Positions 1-9,900 of a stretch of 55,918 nt of DNA are shown one piece after another. The stretch is from an uncultured Bacteroides sp. (GTDB taxonomy: Bacteria; Bacteroidota; Bacteroidia; Bacteroidales; Bacteroidaceae). The position numbers were made by a program, and so were the translations under genes. The first letter of the stretch is position 1, and each line of letters begins with the position of its first letter. Location: positions 1-55,918 of the forward strand of contig NZ_CABUHK010000028.1 in the NCBI RefSeq assembly GCF_902491285.1. Reading direction: 5' to 3'. Below the pieces are notes generated by a model. It had not been told where the DNA came from and searched no databases. It saw nothing but the letters and a program-made list of their open reading frames with translations.

Positions 1-2
1 TG

Positions 3-75
3 AGCGGAAAACGAGACTCGAACTCGCGACCCTAACCTTGGCAAGGTTATGCTCTACCAACTGAGCTATTTCCGC
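3..75 (-). tRNA. tRNA-Gly (anticodon GCC)
   Basis: On the minus strand the sequence folds as a complete cloverleaf. The 7-bp acceptor stem pairs GCGGAAA (69-75) with TTTCCGC (4-10). The D arm reads AGCTCAGTTGGTAGAGC, the anticodon loop is TTGCCAA (anticodon GCC) and the T arm contains GTTCGAGTC. The 3' CCA does not appear to be encoded in full. A Bacteroides-type promoter lies directly upstream. Confidence 0.96.
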
Positions 76-94
76 ATTTTTTCGTTTGCGGTTG

Positions 95-125
95 CAAAGG
101 TAGGGATTTTCCGTAAACCTGCAAA
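95..125 (-). promoter_or_regulatory. promoter of tRNA-Gly
   Basis: Read on the minus strand, a -33 box TTTG (122-125) is followed after 19 bases by a -7 box TACCTTTG (95-102), matching the Bacteroides sigma-ABfr consensus. The predicted start lies about 12 bases before the mature tRNA 5' end. Confidence 0.75.
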
Positions 126-193
126 CATTCTGCGCACTTTTTTTTAAGAAATCTGCACACTCTGCCCCCGCCACGAAACAATCTTTTTGATTA

Positions 194-1333
194 TCAACTC
201 ATTCGGTTACGATAATCTTCGTAAGAAAACTGCTTGTAAATTTCAGCTTTTCCCTCTTTTGTCCACAAAGCGATGGCAGGATGATGGATTCCGTTAAACA
301 TATTCGTCTTTACCATCGTATAATGAATCATATCTTCAAATACTATCCGCTCTCCGATTTGCAGCTCGTGGTCGAAACTCCACAGCCCCATATAGTCGCC
401 GCTCAAACAGGAGTTTCCCCCGAGACGGTAAATGTATTTCCCTTCATTTCCCATCTCCGCACCCCGAACGGCAGGCTGATAAGGCATCTCCAGACAATCG
501 GGCATATGGCAGGTAAAGCTGACATTCAAGATGGCTGTCCTGATTCCACGGCTCTCTACAATATCCACGACTTCGGAAACCAATACTCCCGTCTGCCAGG
601 TAAAAGCCGAACCGGGCTCCAGGATAATCTGCAAATGCGGATAACGTGCTTTCAATCCTTGCAACAGCTTTATCAGATGTTCCGTATCATAATCTTTACG
701 GGTCATCAGATGTCCGCCACCAAGATTCAACCATTTAATCTGCGGGAACCAGCGGGCAAACTTTTCTTCCAAGTGTTCTAAAGTACGCTCCAGTTCATAA
801 GAAGAAGATTCGCAATGGCAATGGCAGTGAAAGCCTTCAATTCCTTGCGGCAGCGTCTCCGGCAACCAATCAGCCGTTATGCCGAAACGGGTGCCGGGAG
901 CGCACGGATTATAAAGCTCCGTCTCCACCTCCGAATATTCGGGATTCACACGGACACCACAGGAAATACCGCTTCCTCCAGCTACCGTCATCGGATAGAA
1001 ACGTTCAAACTGCGCCATTGAGTTGAACGTGATATGGCTGCTGCAACGCATGATTTCCGGAAAATCCTGTTCTGTATAGGCAGGAGAATAGGTATGCGCC
1101 TTACTACCGAATTCTTCCAATGCCAGGCGGGCTTCATATACCGAACTGGCTGTTGAATGATTGATATATTCGCGGAATATAGGGAAAGAGCGCCACATGG
1201 CGAACGACTTGAAAGCCAGGATAATCTCCACTCCCGCCCTGTCGGCTACGCTTTTTATCAAACTCAGGTTCTTTCTTAAAAGTTCTTCTTCCATAATGTA
1301 GCAGGGAGAAGGAAACCGGGTAAAATCTATCAT
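194..1333 (-). CDS. nspC: carboxynorspermidine/carboxyspermidine decarboxylase
   Basis: A 379-residue PLP-dependent decarboxylase of the alanine-racemase-fold (ornithine/DAP decarboxylase-like) group. It makes (nor)spermidine from the carboxylated precursor in the alternative polyamine pathway. Seen: the family N-terminus PSPCYIMEEELLRKNL, the probable PLP lysine K42 in LAFKSF, the GGGH phosphate-binding loop, and the C-terminal CLSGDYMG and FNGIHHP segments. An upstream in-frame TTG could add two residues, but the ATG is the normal start for the family. A TAnnTTTG box lies 44 bases upstream. The partner carboxyspermidine dehydrogenase is not in the window, so the gene stands alone here. Confidence 0.95.
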   Translation of the reverse strand: MIDFTRFPSPCYIMEEELLRKNLSLIKSVADRAGVEIILAFKSFAMWRSFPIFREYINHSTASSVYEARLALEEFGSKAHTYSPAYTEQDFPEIMRCSSHITFNSMAQFERFYPMTVAGGSGISCGVRVNPEYSEVETELYNPCAPGTRFGITADWLPETLPQGIEGFHCHCHCESSSYELERTLEHLEEKFARWFPQIKWLNLGGGHLMTRKDYDTEHLIKLLQGLKARYPHLQIILEPGSAFTWQTGVLVSEVVDIVESRGIRTAILNVSFTCHMPDCLEMPYQPAVRGAEMGNEGKYIYRLGGNSCLSGDYMGLWSFDHELQIGERIVFEDMIHYTMVKTNMFNGIHHPAIALWTKEGKAEIYKQFSYEDYRNRMS

Positions 1334-1376
1334 ATACAATCTTATTATCTAAAGTAACGTTTTACGAACGTGGATG

Positions 1377-1384
1377 CAAAAATA
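1377..1384 (-). promoter_or_regulatory. probable -7 box of nspC
   Basis: The minus strand reads TATTTTTG, a match to TAnnTTTG, 44 bases before the chosen nspC ATG. No clear TTTG stands at the expected -33 distance, so this is a half match. Confidence 0.4.
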
Positions 1385-1511
1385 CAAATTCAAAAGCAAA
1401 GAGGGATTGTTTTATTTTTAATTAAGATATTGCTTTTCGAGAACTTTTTCCTATTTTTAAACCTTATTATATAATACACGTAATTGTTTCATCCTAAATA
1501 CCTGATTGAAT

Positions 1512-2069
1512 ATGAATAAAGATTTAAGAAAAGTAGTGATTTTGCTGGCACACCCCAACATGAAAGAATCACAGGCAAACAAAGCATTAATCGACGCTGT
1601 AAGTGACATTGAAGGGGTGGCGGTTTTCAACCTTTACGAACTGTCGGAGGAAATCGCCTTCAATGTGGACGAATGGAGTAAAATCATTTCTGATGCTTCG
1701 GCTGTCATCTATCAGTTTCCTTTCTATTGGATGGCTGCCCCGTCATTACTGAAGAAATGGCAGGACGAAGTATTCACTTACTTGTCCAAGACTCCGGCTG
1801 TTGCGGGCAAGCCGCTGGCAGTAGTAACAACTACCGGTTCCGAATACGATGCTTATCGCAGCGGCGGACGAAACAAGTTCACAATCGACGAACTTCTGCG
1901 TCCGTATCAGGGCAGTGCGATTCATTCGGGTATGGCGTGGCAGACTCCCATTGTCATTTACGGAATGGGAACCGCAGAGGCAGGAAAGAATATTGCCGAA
2001 GGAGCGAACTTATACAAACAACGGATAGAAATGCTTGTCAATAGCAGTAATGCAGGTAATAATTGGTAA
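1512..2069 (+). CDS. NAD(P)H-dependent oxidoreductase (flavodoxin-fold)
   Basis: A 185-residue cytoplasmic flavoprotein of the Flavodoxin_2 type (KefF/MdaB/general stress protein 14-like), expected to reduce quinones or similar acceptors with NAD(P)H. Seen: the N-terminal beta strand and FMN phosphate region VVILLAHPNMKESQANK; the YQFPFYWMAAPSLLKKWQDEVF segment, whose core is diagnostic for the family; and VVTTTGSEYDAYRSGG, the second flavin loop. An in-frame TTG six bases upstream would add two residues; the ATG is preferred. The gene converges on the efflux operon and is followed by a hairpin terminator. Its physiological substrate cannot be deduced. Confidence 0.9.
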   Translation: MNKDLRKVVILLAHPNMKESQANKALIDAVSDIEGVAVFNLYELSEEIAFNVDEWSKIISDASAVIYQFPFYWMAAPSLLKKWQDEVFTYLSKTPAVAGKPLAVVTTTGSEYDAYRSGGRNKFTIDELLRPYQGSAIHSGMAWQTPIVIYGMGTAEAGKNIAEGANLYKQRIEMLVNSSNAGNNW

Positions 2070-2076
2070 GACAATG

Positions 2077-2112
2077 AAAAGCGTAGCTTTAGACCGGATA
2101 AAGCTACGCTTT
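2077..2112. terminator. bidirectional hairpin terminator between converging genes
   Basis: The arms AAAGCGTAGCTTTA and TAAAGCTACGCTTT pair perfectly around an 8-base loop, 8 bases after the oxidoreductase stop codon and just beyond the RND permease stop. On the minus strand the stem is followed by a T run, so it fits best as terminator of the efflux operon and can also serve the rightward gene. Confidence 0.8.
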
Positions 2113-2119
2113 AGCATCC

Positions 2120-5100
2120 TTAAAGCATAGCTTTAGATGTCGCAAAGCTATGCTTCTTCAACGTCAGCACCGGCAGGAAAATAAATACCCCGATTACAGA
2201 CATTATCAATCCCCCGATAGTGCCTGCCGCCAATGGAAACCAGAAACCTTCTTTCTCCGCTCCCACCATGAAAGGGATAAAGCCCAGGATAGTGGAAGCC
2301 ACCGTCAGGAAAATAGGAATCACTTTCGTATTCCAAGCCTTCACATAAGCCCGGAGCGGCGATAGACGCGGGAAACGCTTGCGAACGGAATTATATTCAT
2401 TCAGGATATAGATACTCGCATTCACCGTAATGCCGCAAAGCAGGACAAAGGAAGCAAAACCGCCCTGGTCGAAGTTCAGTTTGAACCAGTAGAATGTAAG
2501 GAACACGCCGATATAGGATACCGGAATCACAAAGATTATTGCCAACGGCTGTTTCAGAGAATTGAACAGGATACTTGTGATAAAGAAGATGATGGCAATC
2601 ACTATCAGGAGCAGACGATACTGCTTGTTGGCCTTTCCACCCCATGACCAGTTGTTTTCTTCCGATTTGGCGGTATATCCCATCGGAAGAAGTTCGTTAA
2701 ACTCTTCCAGGTCTTTCTTCAACAGTTTGTTTCCCTGTTCCGAAGAGCCGATATACTCATATTGCAGGCATAATCGGTACTGCTGGTTCTCCTTCGCCAC
2801 TTCCTGCGGCATCTGTCCTTTCTCTACCGTTGCCAGTTCCGAGAGCTTATATTCCTTACCGCCCGCCTCGAAAGGATAATACTGCATCGCCCATACATCC
2901 CTCTCTTCCGACTGCCGCGAAGAAAGTTTTATCTTTTCCGTACCCTCTTCCGTCACCACCGAACCGATTTCCATATTCCGCCCGTATACCGGACGGATAG
3001 CGGAAAACAGTCTCCCGGCTCCAATTCCTTCCTCTGCCATCCGTCGTTTATCCAGGTTGAAATAGAATTCCATATAATCATCCTTCCACCAGGAGAAATC
3101 GGAACCGATGGTCACTTCTCGGATACGGCGGTGGGACAACAACTTTTCTTTCAACTTTTCCGCTTGTGCATACAATTCATCATAATTGTACCCGTACATC
3201 TTCACCCGGAAAGAGCCCGCATTCTCACGTACATTATTGCTGAATCCCTGGTCCTGCAATCCGTATATGCTCCAGTCACCGCCGCCCAGTTGGAGTGCCT
3301 TGCCAATCATATTGGCTTTCAGCGTATAAGGAAAACCGCTTTTCTGATGTTCTTTCGTGAAATAAATATGAATGGATGCCCTGCGGGCGCTTTCCACAGA
3401 AGTCTGAAACTGCTTGATTTCCTTAAATCCGCTCAGATAAGTTTCCATCTTCTTAACCAGTGTGTTCATCTGTTCCAGTGTACTTCCATTCGGCAGATTG
3501 GCATTGGCATGGAGCACCACCTCTTCATTACGGGTAAAGTAACTCCCCTCATATACCTTCTGTACAAACAGCCTTAAAGTTCCCCCCAACGCCTTGTCCA
3601 CCACCGGTTTCACTTTTTCCTTATAAGTGGAAGTGCCCAGCGTCTTATTATATGCTTCCGCCCACTTGTCATCCCCTTTCATCTTTTCCGGCAACAGGAA
3701 CACCGGTAATCCGAAAGCCAGCAATAACAGTATGCAGACCGCCACTCTCCAACGACAGAGAATCCGTACCAGCCACCCGTAAAAACGGCTGAAATAAACC
3801 GGAACACGCCGCATCTTAGAACGTATCCACATAAAGGAACGCACGCTCCCCATCCGCCTTCCCGGTTTTGAGAGAGACGTTTTCTTCCGACGTTTCAGCC
3901 CGATTTTGTCAATCAGGGAAGGGACAAAAAACAGGGCGACCAGCAAGGAAACTCCCAGATTAATAATTACCACAGCAGCAAAATCCTGCAAATTGAGACG
4001 TATCTTCTCATCCAGAAAGAAGATGATAGCCAGTGCCCCTATCGTCGTCAGCGTAGCTGCCAGCACGGACATGAACGCTTTCCGGTTCCCGCGCCTCAGA
4101 TAGTGGTCGCTCATCACAATAGTATTGTCAATCACAAGATTCAAAGAGACGGTGATGCCTGCCAAAGAGTACAATTGCATTTCCAACCCGAACGCATAAT
4201 AAAAAATAACGGCTATCGCCATATTGACGGACAGGCTGACTACAATCAAAAACAGATATTTGGGACTGAAAGTAATCAGCAACACAAACAGCAGCAGAAT
4301 GGCTACTGTCACTCCCGTACGCAGATAAATCTTGTCTAGTTCTTCCTGAATAAACTCCGTCGCGTCATAACTGGTGTGAATCTCATACCCTGCCGGAAGC
4401 AGCGACCGGATACCATCCATATACGCTTTCACTTCCTTGCTCAATGCCAACTGGTTGGCCGTTTCTTCCGCCACGATCGACAGATAAATCGAGTTCAGCC
4501 CGTTAATCCGGTAGTAGCTCTGCGGCTGCTCTTCCACACGGGAAACCTTCACCAGTTCATTCAGGCCGATAATTCTCCCGTCTTTCATCTTTACCTGTAT
4601 CCGTGTTGCGTCAAACTCACGGCTCTCATATTCGGGAACCAGTGCCAGACGTATCCACTGCTTGTCCAAAGCACCCTGCTCTACATCGTAAGTACCCATG
4701 AACTCTTTCTGATAATGCAACCGGACTGCCTCACGGATATCATCCGTACTTATCCCGAGCGTGCGCAACTGTTCGGAATCATACTCCAACCGCCACTCCA
4801 TCGGGGTAGCACCGCTGAGGTTAATCTTATAAATCCCCGGAAGTTGTGCCAGGCGTGTTTTTATATGTTCTTCCGCGTACTGCTGAATCAATACAGGCGT
4901 AGCAGGCGCATTAATTGTAAACGCCATGAAAGGAGACTGGCTGCTCTGTCCGGGACTCTGCATCTGAATATATGGATAGCTCACCCCGTCCGGCAACTCC
5001 GGCCACGTCTGGCGGATAATGGTGGAAGCCTCGAAACGGGCGACCGCCGCATCCACATGCTTGTCCAGGTTCACGCTGATACTTCCCCACCCGTTTCCCG

Positions 5101-5374
5101 AAGTGGAGTAAATTCCCCGAATCCCCTTTACGCGGGCAAGCATCGCTTCCAGTTTGCTGGTAGCCGTCATCTCCACCACACGTGCCGAAGTGCCGGGCAT
5201 ACTGAAACGCACCGTGAAGCCGGGCAGCGTCCGTGACGGGTTCAGTTTGACAGGCAACAGAGGAACAAGTGCCAGCCCGACCAACGCCACACAGACAAAA
5301 GCCACAATCAGCGTAAAAGCGGAAGCCTTCGGAGATTTATTTATTTCAGAATCCATACTTTGCATTATCATCAT
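2120..5374 (-). CDS. RND efflux permease, second subunit
   Basis: A 1084-residue inner-membrane proton-driven transporter of the AcrB/MexB/CusA superfamily. Seen: a first transmembrane segment followed by the porter-domain pattern LPGFTVRFSMPGTSARVVE; the TM4 motif LVIDNTIVMSDH, with one Asp where AcrB has an Asp pair; and a second transmembrane bundle with GITVNASIYILNEYNSVRKRF. It is the last gene of the operon, 18 bases after the TolC gene. It is strongly diverged from the other permease in the operon, which suggests that the two permeases do not do the same job or form a mixed trimer. Several Met codons crowd the start (MMIMQSM), so the exact start is uncertain by a few residues. The substrate is unknown. 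Confidence 0.92.
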   Translation of the reverse strand: MMIMQSMDSEINKSPKASAFTLIVAFVCVALVGLALVPLLPVKLNPSRTLPGFTVRFSMPGTSARVVEMTATSKLEAMLARVKGIRGIYSTSGNGWGSISVNLDKHVDAAVARFEASTIIRQTWPELPDGVSYPYIQMQSPGQSSQSPFMAFTINAPATPVLIQQYAEEHIKTRLAQLPGIYKINLSGATPMEWRLEYDSEQLRTLGISTDDIREAVRLHYQKEFMGTYDVEQGALDKQWIRLALVPEYESREFDATRIQVKMKDGRIIGLNELVKVSRVEEQPQSYYRINGLNSIYLSIVAEETANQLALSKEVKAYMDGIRSLLPAGYEIHTSYDATEFIQEELDKIYLRTGVTVAILLLFVLLITFSPKYLFLIVVSLSVNMAIAVIFYYAFGLEMQLYSLAGITVSLNLVIDNTIVMSDHYLRRGNRKAFMSVLAATLTTIGALAIIFFLDEKIRLNLQDFAAVVIINLGVSLLVALFFVPSLIDKIGLKRRKKTSLSKPGRRMGSVRSFMWIRSKMRRVPVYFSRFYGWLVRILCRWRVAVCILLLLAFGLPVFLLPEKMKGDDKWAEAYNKTLGTSTYKEKVKPVVDKALGGTLRLFVQKVYEGSYFTRNEEVVLHANANLPNGSTLEQMNTLVKKMETYLSGFKEIKQFQTSVESARRASIHIYFTKEHQKSGFPYTLKANMIGKALQLGGGDWSIYGLQDQGFSNNVRENAGSFRVKMYGYNYDELYAQAEKLKEKLLSHRRIREVTIGSDFSWWKDDYMEFYFNLDKRRMAEEGIGAGRLFSAIRPVYGRNMEIGSVVTEEGTEKIKLSSRQSEERDVWAMQYYPFEAGGKEYKLSELATVEKGQMPQEVAKENQQYRLCLQYEYIGSSEQGNKLLKKDLEEFNELLPMGYTAKSEENNWSWGGKANKQYRLLLIVIAIIFFITSILFNSLKQPLAIIFVIPVSYIGVFLTFYWFKLNFDQGGFASFVLLCGITVNASIYILNEYNSVRKRFPRLSPLRAYVKAWNTKVIPIFLTVASTILGFIPFMVGAEKEGFWFPLAAGTIGGLIMSVIGVFIFLPVLTLKKHSFATSKAML
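2123..2155 (-). terminator. second hairpin inside the 3' end of the RND permease gene
   Basis: The arms AAGCATAGCTTT (2123-2134) and AAAGCTATGCTT (2144-2155) pair perfectly. The stem encodes the last residues of the permease (about KKHSFATSKAML) and is nearly the same sequence as the neighbouring terminator, differing by G/A at one paired position. It probably stabilises the mRNA 3' end or acts as a twin terminator. Confidence 0.5.
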
Positions 5375-5392
5375 TCATATAAACGGGAATCA

Positions 5393-6892
5393 TCATTTAA
5401 CCAACTTCCCCCCATTAAAATCGAACCTATCCGAAAGAGAAAGCTTCGCAGCGAAATCGAACAAGGTAAGCCGGCGTATCTTATAATAATTCAGCCAGTA
5501 GTTCTGCAAGGCTGAAATATAATTCCGTTGTGCCTGCTGCTGCCTGTTGAGTGAAAGTGTCAGGCTGTTTATATCCGCCTTGCCGATGATAAAACGCTGT
5601 TTCGTCTCATTATAAGCAAGTACGGACAAATCCAGCGCCTCTTCCGCGCTTGCTATCAACTGCTGCTGGATATTGAAATCGCTCACTGTCATAATCACTT
5701 CTTCCTCAATACTTATCTCGTCCTGACGTGCCGAAATCTTCACCACGTTCAGATTATTGCAAGCCATATTATACTTGCCCTTGCGGACACCCCAGTCCAG
5801 TAACGGGATGGAAACACTGACCGCCACCAAGTCCTGCTGCATCGGCTTATGATAGACGTCCCCGAAATTATCCGCCACCTGGTTAAAACCGATGCTCGCA
5901 TTCACACTGGCGTTGAAACGGGATTCTTTCTTAGTCTTGTCCACATTCCGTTCCGCTTCCAATACATTCTGCTTCAATTCCAGTAATTGTGGATTGTTGC
6001 TTCTTCCCCAACTCAAAGCCTCATCCACCGGAATATCCATCATGCCCGGACGGGAAGGGAGTTTCAGCTCGATTTGCGTATTCTTATCCAGATTGAGGAA
6101 GGACGCTAAAGAGAACATCGCCCGTTTCAGGTCGCTTGCCTTGTTCTGTAAAGTGTTCTGCGCGTTTACACGGTCCAGTTTCAACGTCAGCAGGTCGGCT
6201 TGTGAGATGGCGGCTATCCGGTGGCGTTGCTGCCCGATACGGTAAAGCGTATCCGTGGAAGCCAGATTGTCCTTTGCCAGTTTATACTCAGCTTGTGCCA
6301 TGGCAAGGGAAAAGAAATAATTCGTGGCCGTTTCCGAGACTTTCTCCACGTTATAAAGGAACTCCTTCTTCACACGCTCGTATTTCAACGGTTCTATTTT
6401 CCGCTCCCACTTGAAAGGGTTGTAGCCTACCAGGCTCTGCGAATATCCAAGCCTTATCGGGACACTGGTGAGTTGTGTCGCGCTATTATCCCCGAAGTTG
6501 CGCATATAGGCAAGATTCGATTCCAGATAGAATGTACCCCCGGTCAGGTCGAGGTTCTGTCTCACGCTCAGTCCGCCGTAGGCATAATAAGATTGCTGCG
6601 TGCGGTACACGTCCAGGTTGGAGCCCGAATCATAACGTTTCGTGATATCCCGGTTATATTGCGCCGGGGTAAGGTCCAGCGTCAGGCTGGGCAGGCGGTT
6701 CGCCTTGTATGTCCGGTATTCCCAGTAACCGGAGAGATACATATTCTGTGTGCGGAATGATTCCAGCGAACTGTCGTTAGCCAAAGCAATCGTCTGATTC
6801 AAGTCCAGTATCAGATGTTTCTGTGCGTACAGCGGGGAGAAACATACGCCCGACATTGCCGCCACTATAAAAAGAGTAGATAGTTTCTTCAT
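5393..6892 (-). CDS. TolC-family outer-membrane efflux channel
   Basis: A 499-residue outer-membrane factor of the OEP/TolC family that forms the outer tunnel of the tripartite pump. Seen: a clear Sec signal (MKKLSTLFIVAAMSGVCFSP, cleavage near YAQ), and two long helical halves, each rich in Q/N/A heptads (for example residues 190-270 and 390-470), which is the internal duplication typical of TolC. Strand-forming segments such as YAYGGLSVRQNLDLTGGTFY come from the membrane barrel. It lies between the two permease genes with 18-base gaps on both sides, so the three are surely co-transcribed. Confidence 0.92.
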   Translation of the reverse strand: MKKLSTLFIVAAMSGVCFSPLYAQKHLILDLNQTIALANDSSLESFRTQNMYLSGYWEYRTYKANRLPSLTLDLTPAQYNRDITKRYDSGSNLDVYRTQQSYYAYGGLSVRQNLDLTGGTFYLESNLAYMRNFGDNSATQLTSVPIRLGYSQSLVGYNPFKWERKIEPLKYERVKKEFLYNVEKVSETATNYFFSLAMAQAEYKLAKDNLASTDTLYRIGQQRHRIAAISQADLLTLKLDRVNAQNTLQNKASDLKRAMFSLASFLNLDKNTQIELKLPSRPGMMDIPVDEALSWGRSNNPQLLELKQNVLEAERNVDKTKKESRFNASVNASIGFNQVADNFGDVYHKPMQQDLVAVSVSIPLLDWGVRKGKYNMACNNLNVVKISARQDEISIEEEVIMTVSDFNIQQQLIASAEEALDLSVLAYNETKQRFIIGKADINSLTLSLNRQQQAQRNYISALQNYWLNYYKIRRLTLFDFAAKLSLSDRFDFNGGKLVK

Positions 6893-6910
6893 AACTCAAC
6901 TTGTTTTCGT

Positions 6911-9900
6911 TCAATCTGTTGTTGTCATCTGTTTGTTTCCTGCCGCTTTCCTGCCGCCTTCTTTTTCCCGGTAAATGAACCAGTAAAGCAACGGTATGAT
7001 AAACAGGCTCACTGCCGTGCCTATCGACATCGTCCCTATCATGGCAATGGACAACGGCTTTTGCAGTTCCGAACCCATATCCGAAGAGAACAAGAGCGGA
7101 ACCATGGCGAAAATCGTAGTCAGCGAGGTCATGATAATGGGACGCAGGCGCCTGCGTCCGGCCTCATGGATGGCTTCCAACAAAGGGACGCCTGCCTTGC
7201 GCAGTTCATTGATTGCGTCCAGTTTCAGGATAGAGTCATTGATTACGATACCGCAGGTGACGATAAGCCCGATGGCTGACATCAGGTTCAGCGTATGCCC
7301 GCAAATCCAAAGCAGCAAAAGCGCGAATGCCACGTCTATCGGAATTTCCGCCAGGACAAGCAGGGGTTGCAGAAAGCTCTCGAACTGTGCCGCAAGGATG
7401 AAATACATCAGCAACAGGGAAATCAGAAGTATCACTACCAGTTCGTCCAGCATTTCCCGGTTCGAGAAGAAGCTGCCGGAAAAGCCGGCATCCCACTCCC
7501 CTGTATTTCCGACTACCTGCTTCACGTCTTTTACCAGCCTGTCCGCATCCCGCACTCCATAAAAATCGAAAGGCACAAACTCCCCGTTACGCCCGGCGGT
7601 AATACTTTTCAGGTCTTCGGCAGGAGTCACCTTTACCAGTTCCCGGAGCGGGATATATTCTATATTGCCTTGGTTATCCGGCTGTGTCTGTACCAATGTC
7701 TCCTGCAAGACCCTGTTCACTGTTTTCTCATTCCCCGCAATATTAATCGGAAGATACTGCTGGTAGGAATGTAGCATAGTCACGCTGTTTTCGCGGAAAG
7801 CCGTTTTCAGGACACGGTAAAGTTCATTATAGGATACACGGTAAAGCAACAGTTTTTCCTTGCTGATGCTCAGGTTCAACTGATTTTCAAAAGCGATGCC
7901 CGTAGGATTGATTCCGGTTTCTACTGCCAGTTCATGTTCCAGTTTGCGAATCGTTTCCGCAACAGGAGCCTGTGCCCTGTTGCGGGCATAAAATTCGGCT
8001 ACGATATCCGGCTCGCCCGTTACAAAAAGTTTCTCGAATACAGTCTCCGGCGGAGAGAAAGAAATGACGGAGAGCGGATAACGTTCTTTCAGCCGTCGGT
8101 ATGTCTCCTGTTCCAATGGGGCAATCTCTCCGGAAGTTTCCGTCCGGAAATAAAGTTCCGCTTCGGAAGAGGAAAGCTCCCTCTCCCGGTTCAGGATAAA
8201 ATCCTGCCTGCCGACAGAAGCCGTCTGTTCCAGAGAGCGGCCGTCCAGTTCCTTAAAAAGTGCGTCCACACGCTTCCTGTTTTCATCCACGTGGATATTC
8301 TCATTCCATTCTATGCGGACAATCAGTTCGTTTTCTTCGATATCGGGCATCCGCTCTTTGTCTATAAAGAAAAAGAAGAATACGCAGAGCGGAATGGAAA
8401 TGGCGCAAAACAATACACTGAACGTTTTATGACGGAATACCCAGTCTACTCCAGCGTCATAGAAACGGTCCAGTGTATGGTCTTTTATCGGGTTATTGAA
8501 CTTAAAGGAGAGCCACTTCCATTTCCGGGTGTGGATACCTGCACGGTAGACCAGCAGATAAAGGACGGGAAGCAGCATGATACCGGTAAAATAAGACACC
8601 ATCAGCCCTACCGTGACGGAGAAAGCCTGGTCGTAGAAGATGGCTCCGGCAATGCCGCTCATAAAAATCAGGGGAGCGAATACGGCGATGGTGGTCAGCG
8701 AAGAGCTCAGCATGGGCGTCACCACTTCACTTGTCCCTGTGATACAGGCACGTCGCAGGAAATATCCCCGTCCGCGGTATTGCGAAATATTCTCGGTCAC
8801 GATAATCGAGCTGTCAATCATCATTCCCAGAGCCAGAATCAACCCGGCAAGGGAAATGATATTCAGTGACATATTACAAAAGTAGAAGAATACGAAACTG
8901 ATGACGATGGAAACCACCATGCTGAGCCCGATGACCAACGGGGATTTCACGTCACCCAGGAACAGGACTGCTACCAGGCAGATAAAGAGGAATCCTAAAG
9001 AAAGGTTCTGCTGCAGATTGGAAATCGTGAAGTCCAGCAGTTCCGTCTGGTTACGGCTGATACTGAAATCAATATCCGGATAGACCCGCTGGAAATACTC
9101 CATCGTTCCTACCAGCGAGTTCTTCATCTTGTCCATATTCTCATCCGCCTGCTTGATGACAGCCAGTGTCACCGCACGCTTTCCGTTCGACAAGGACACG
9201 CCCTTTTCTTTCACGGGCACGATATTGACCTTGCAGAAATCCTTTAACTGTACAATGCGGTCGCCCTTACGCAGATAGATATTTTCCACATCTTCCGCCG
9301 TACGCAGCAATGTCGAGAATTTGATATTATATTCGTAATACCCGTCACGTACTGTCATACTGCCCGGTTCTACATTGTTGGACGACAGGGCGGATTCAAT
9401 ATCCTCGATGGCAAGTCCCATCATGGCAAGCTTGTCCTCATCGGGCACAATCTGTACCTGGCGTTCCACCAGTCCGGTCACGTCCACCATAGCCACTTCT
9501 TCAAGCTGCTCTATCCTGCGCTTGATAACCGATTCGGCAAATTCACACAAGTCAAGAAAGGATTGCTGTCCCGTGGTAGTAGTACTATAAGCACTGTCAT
9601 TCTTCAAGGTCAGATTCAAGTAGAACACGGGAATATCCGTCGCGCTCGCCTTGATAACTTTCGGACGTTCCGTTTCTTTGGGAAGATAGTTCATTGCGGC
9701 GTCTATCTTCTCATTGACCTCAATAAAAGCAAGGTCCGTATTAGTGCCGAACTCAAAAGACAGGCGGATGATACCCGCCCCGTCCCTCGATTCGCTATGA
9801 ATGTCCTTCAAGGTGGAAACTTGAATCAGTTGGCTGCGCAAAGGTTTCACAATCGTGTTTTCCAGTTCGCGGGCGGATGTATTGGCGGCAGAAACCTGTA

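Noticed and set aside
4376..5236. A 286-codon plus-strand frame opposite the RND permease
   Set aside because: The minus-strand permease is strongly conserved here; the plus frame resembles no protein.
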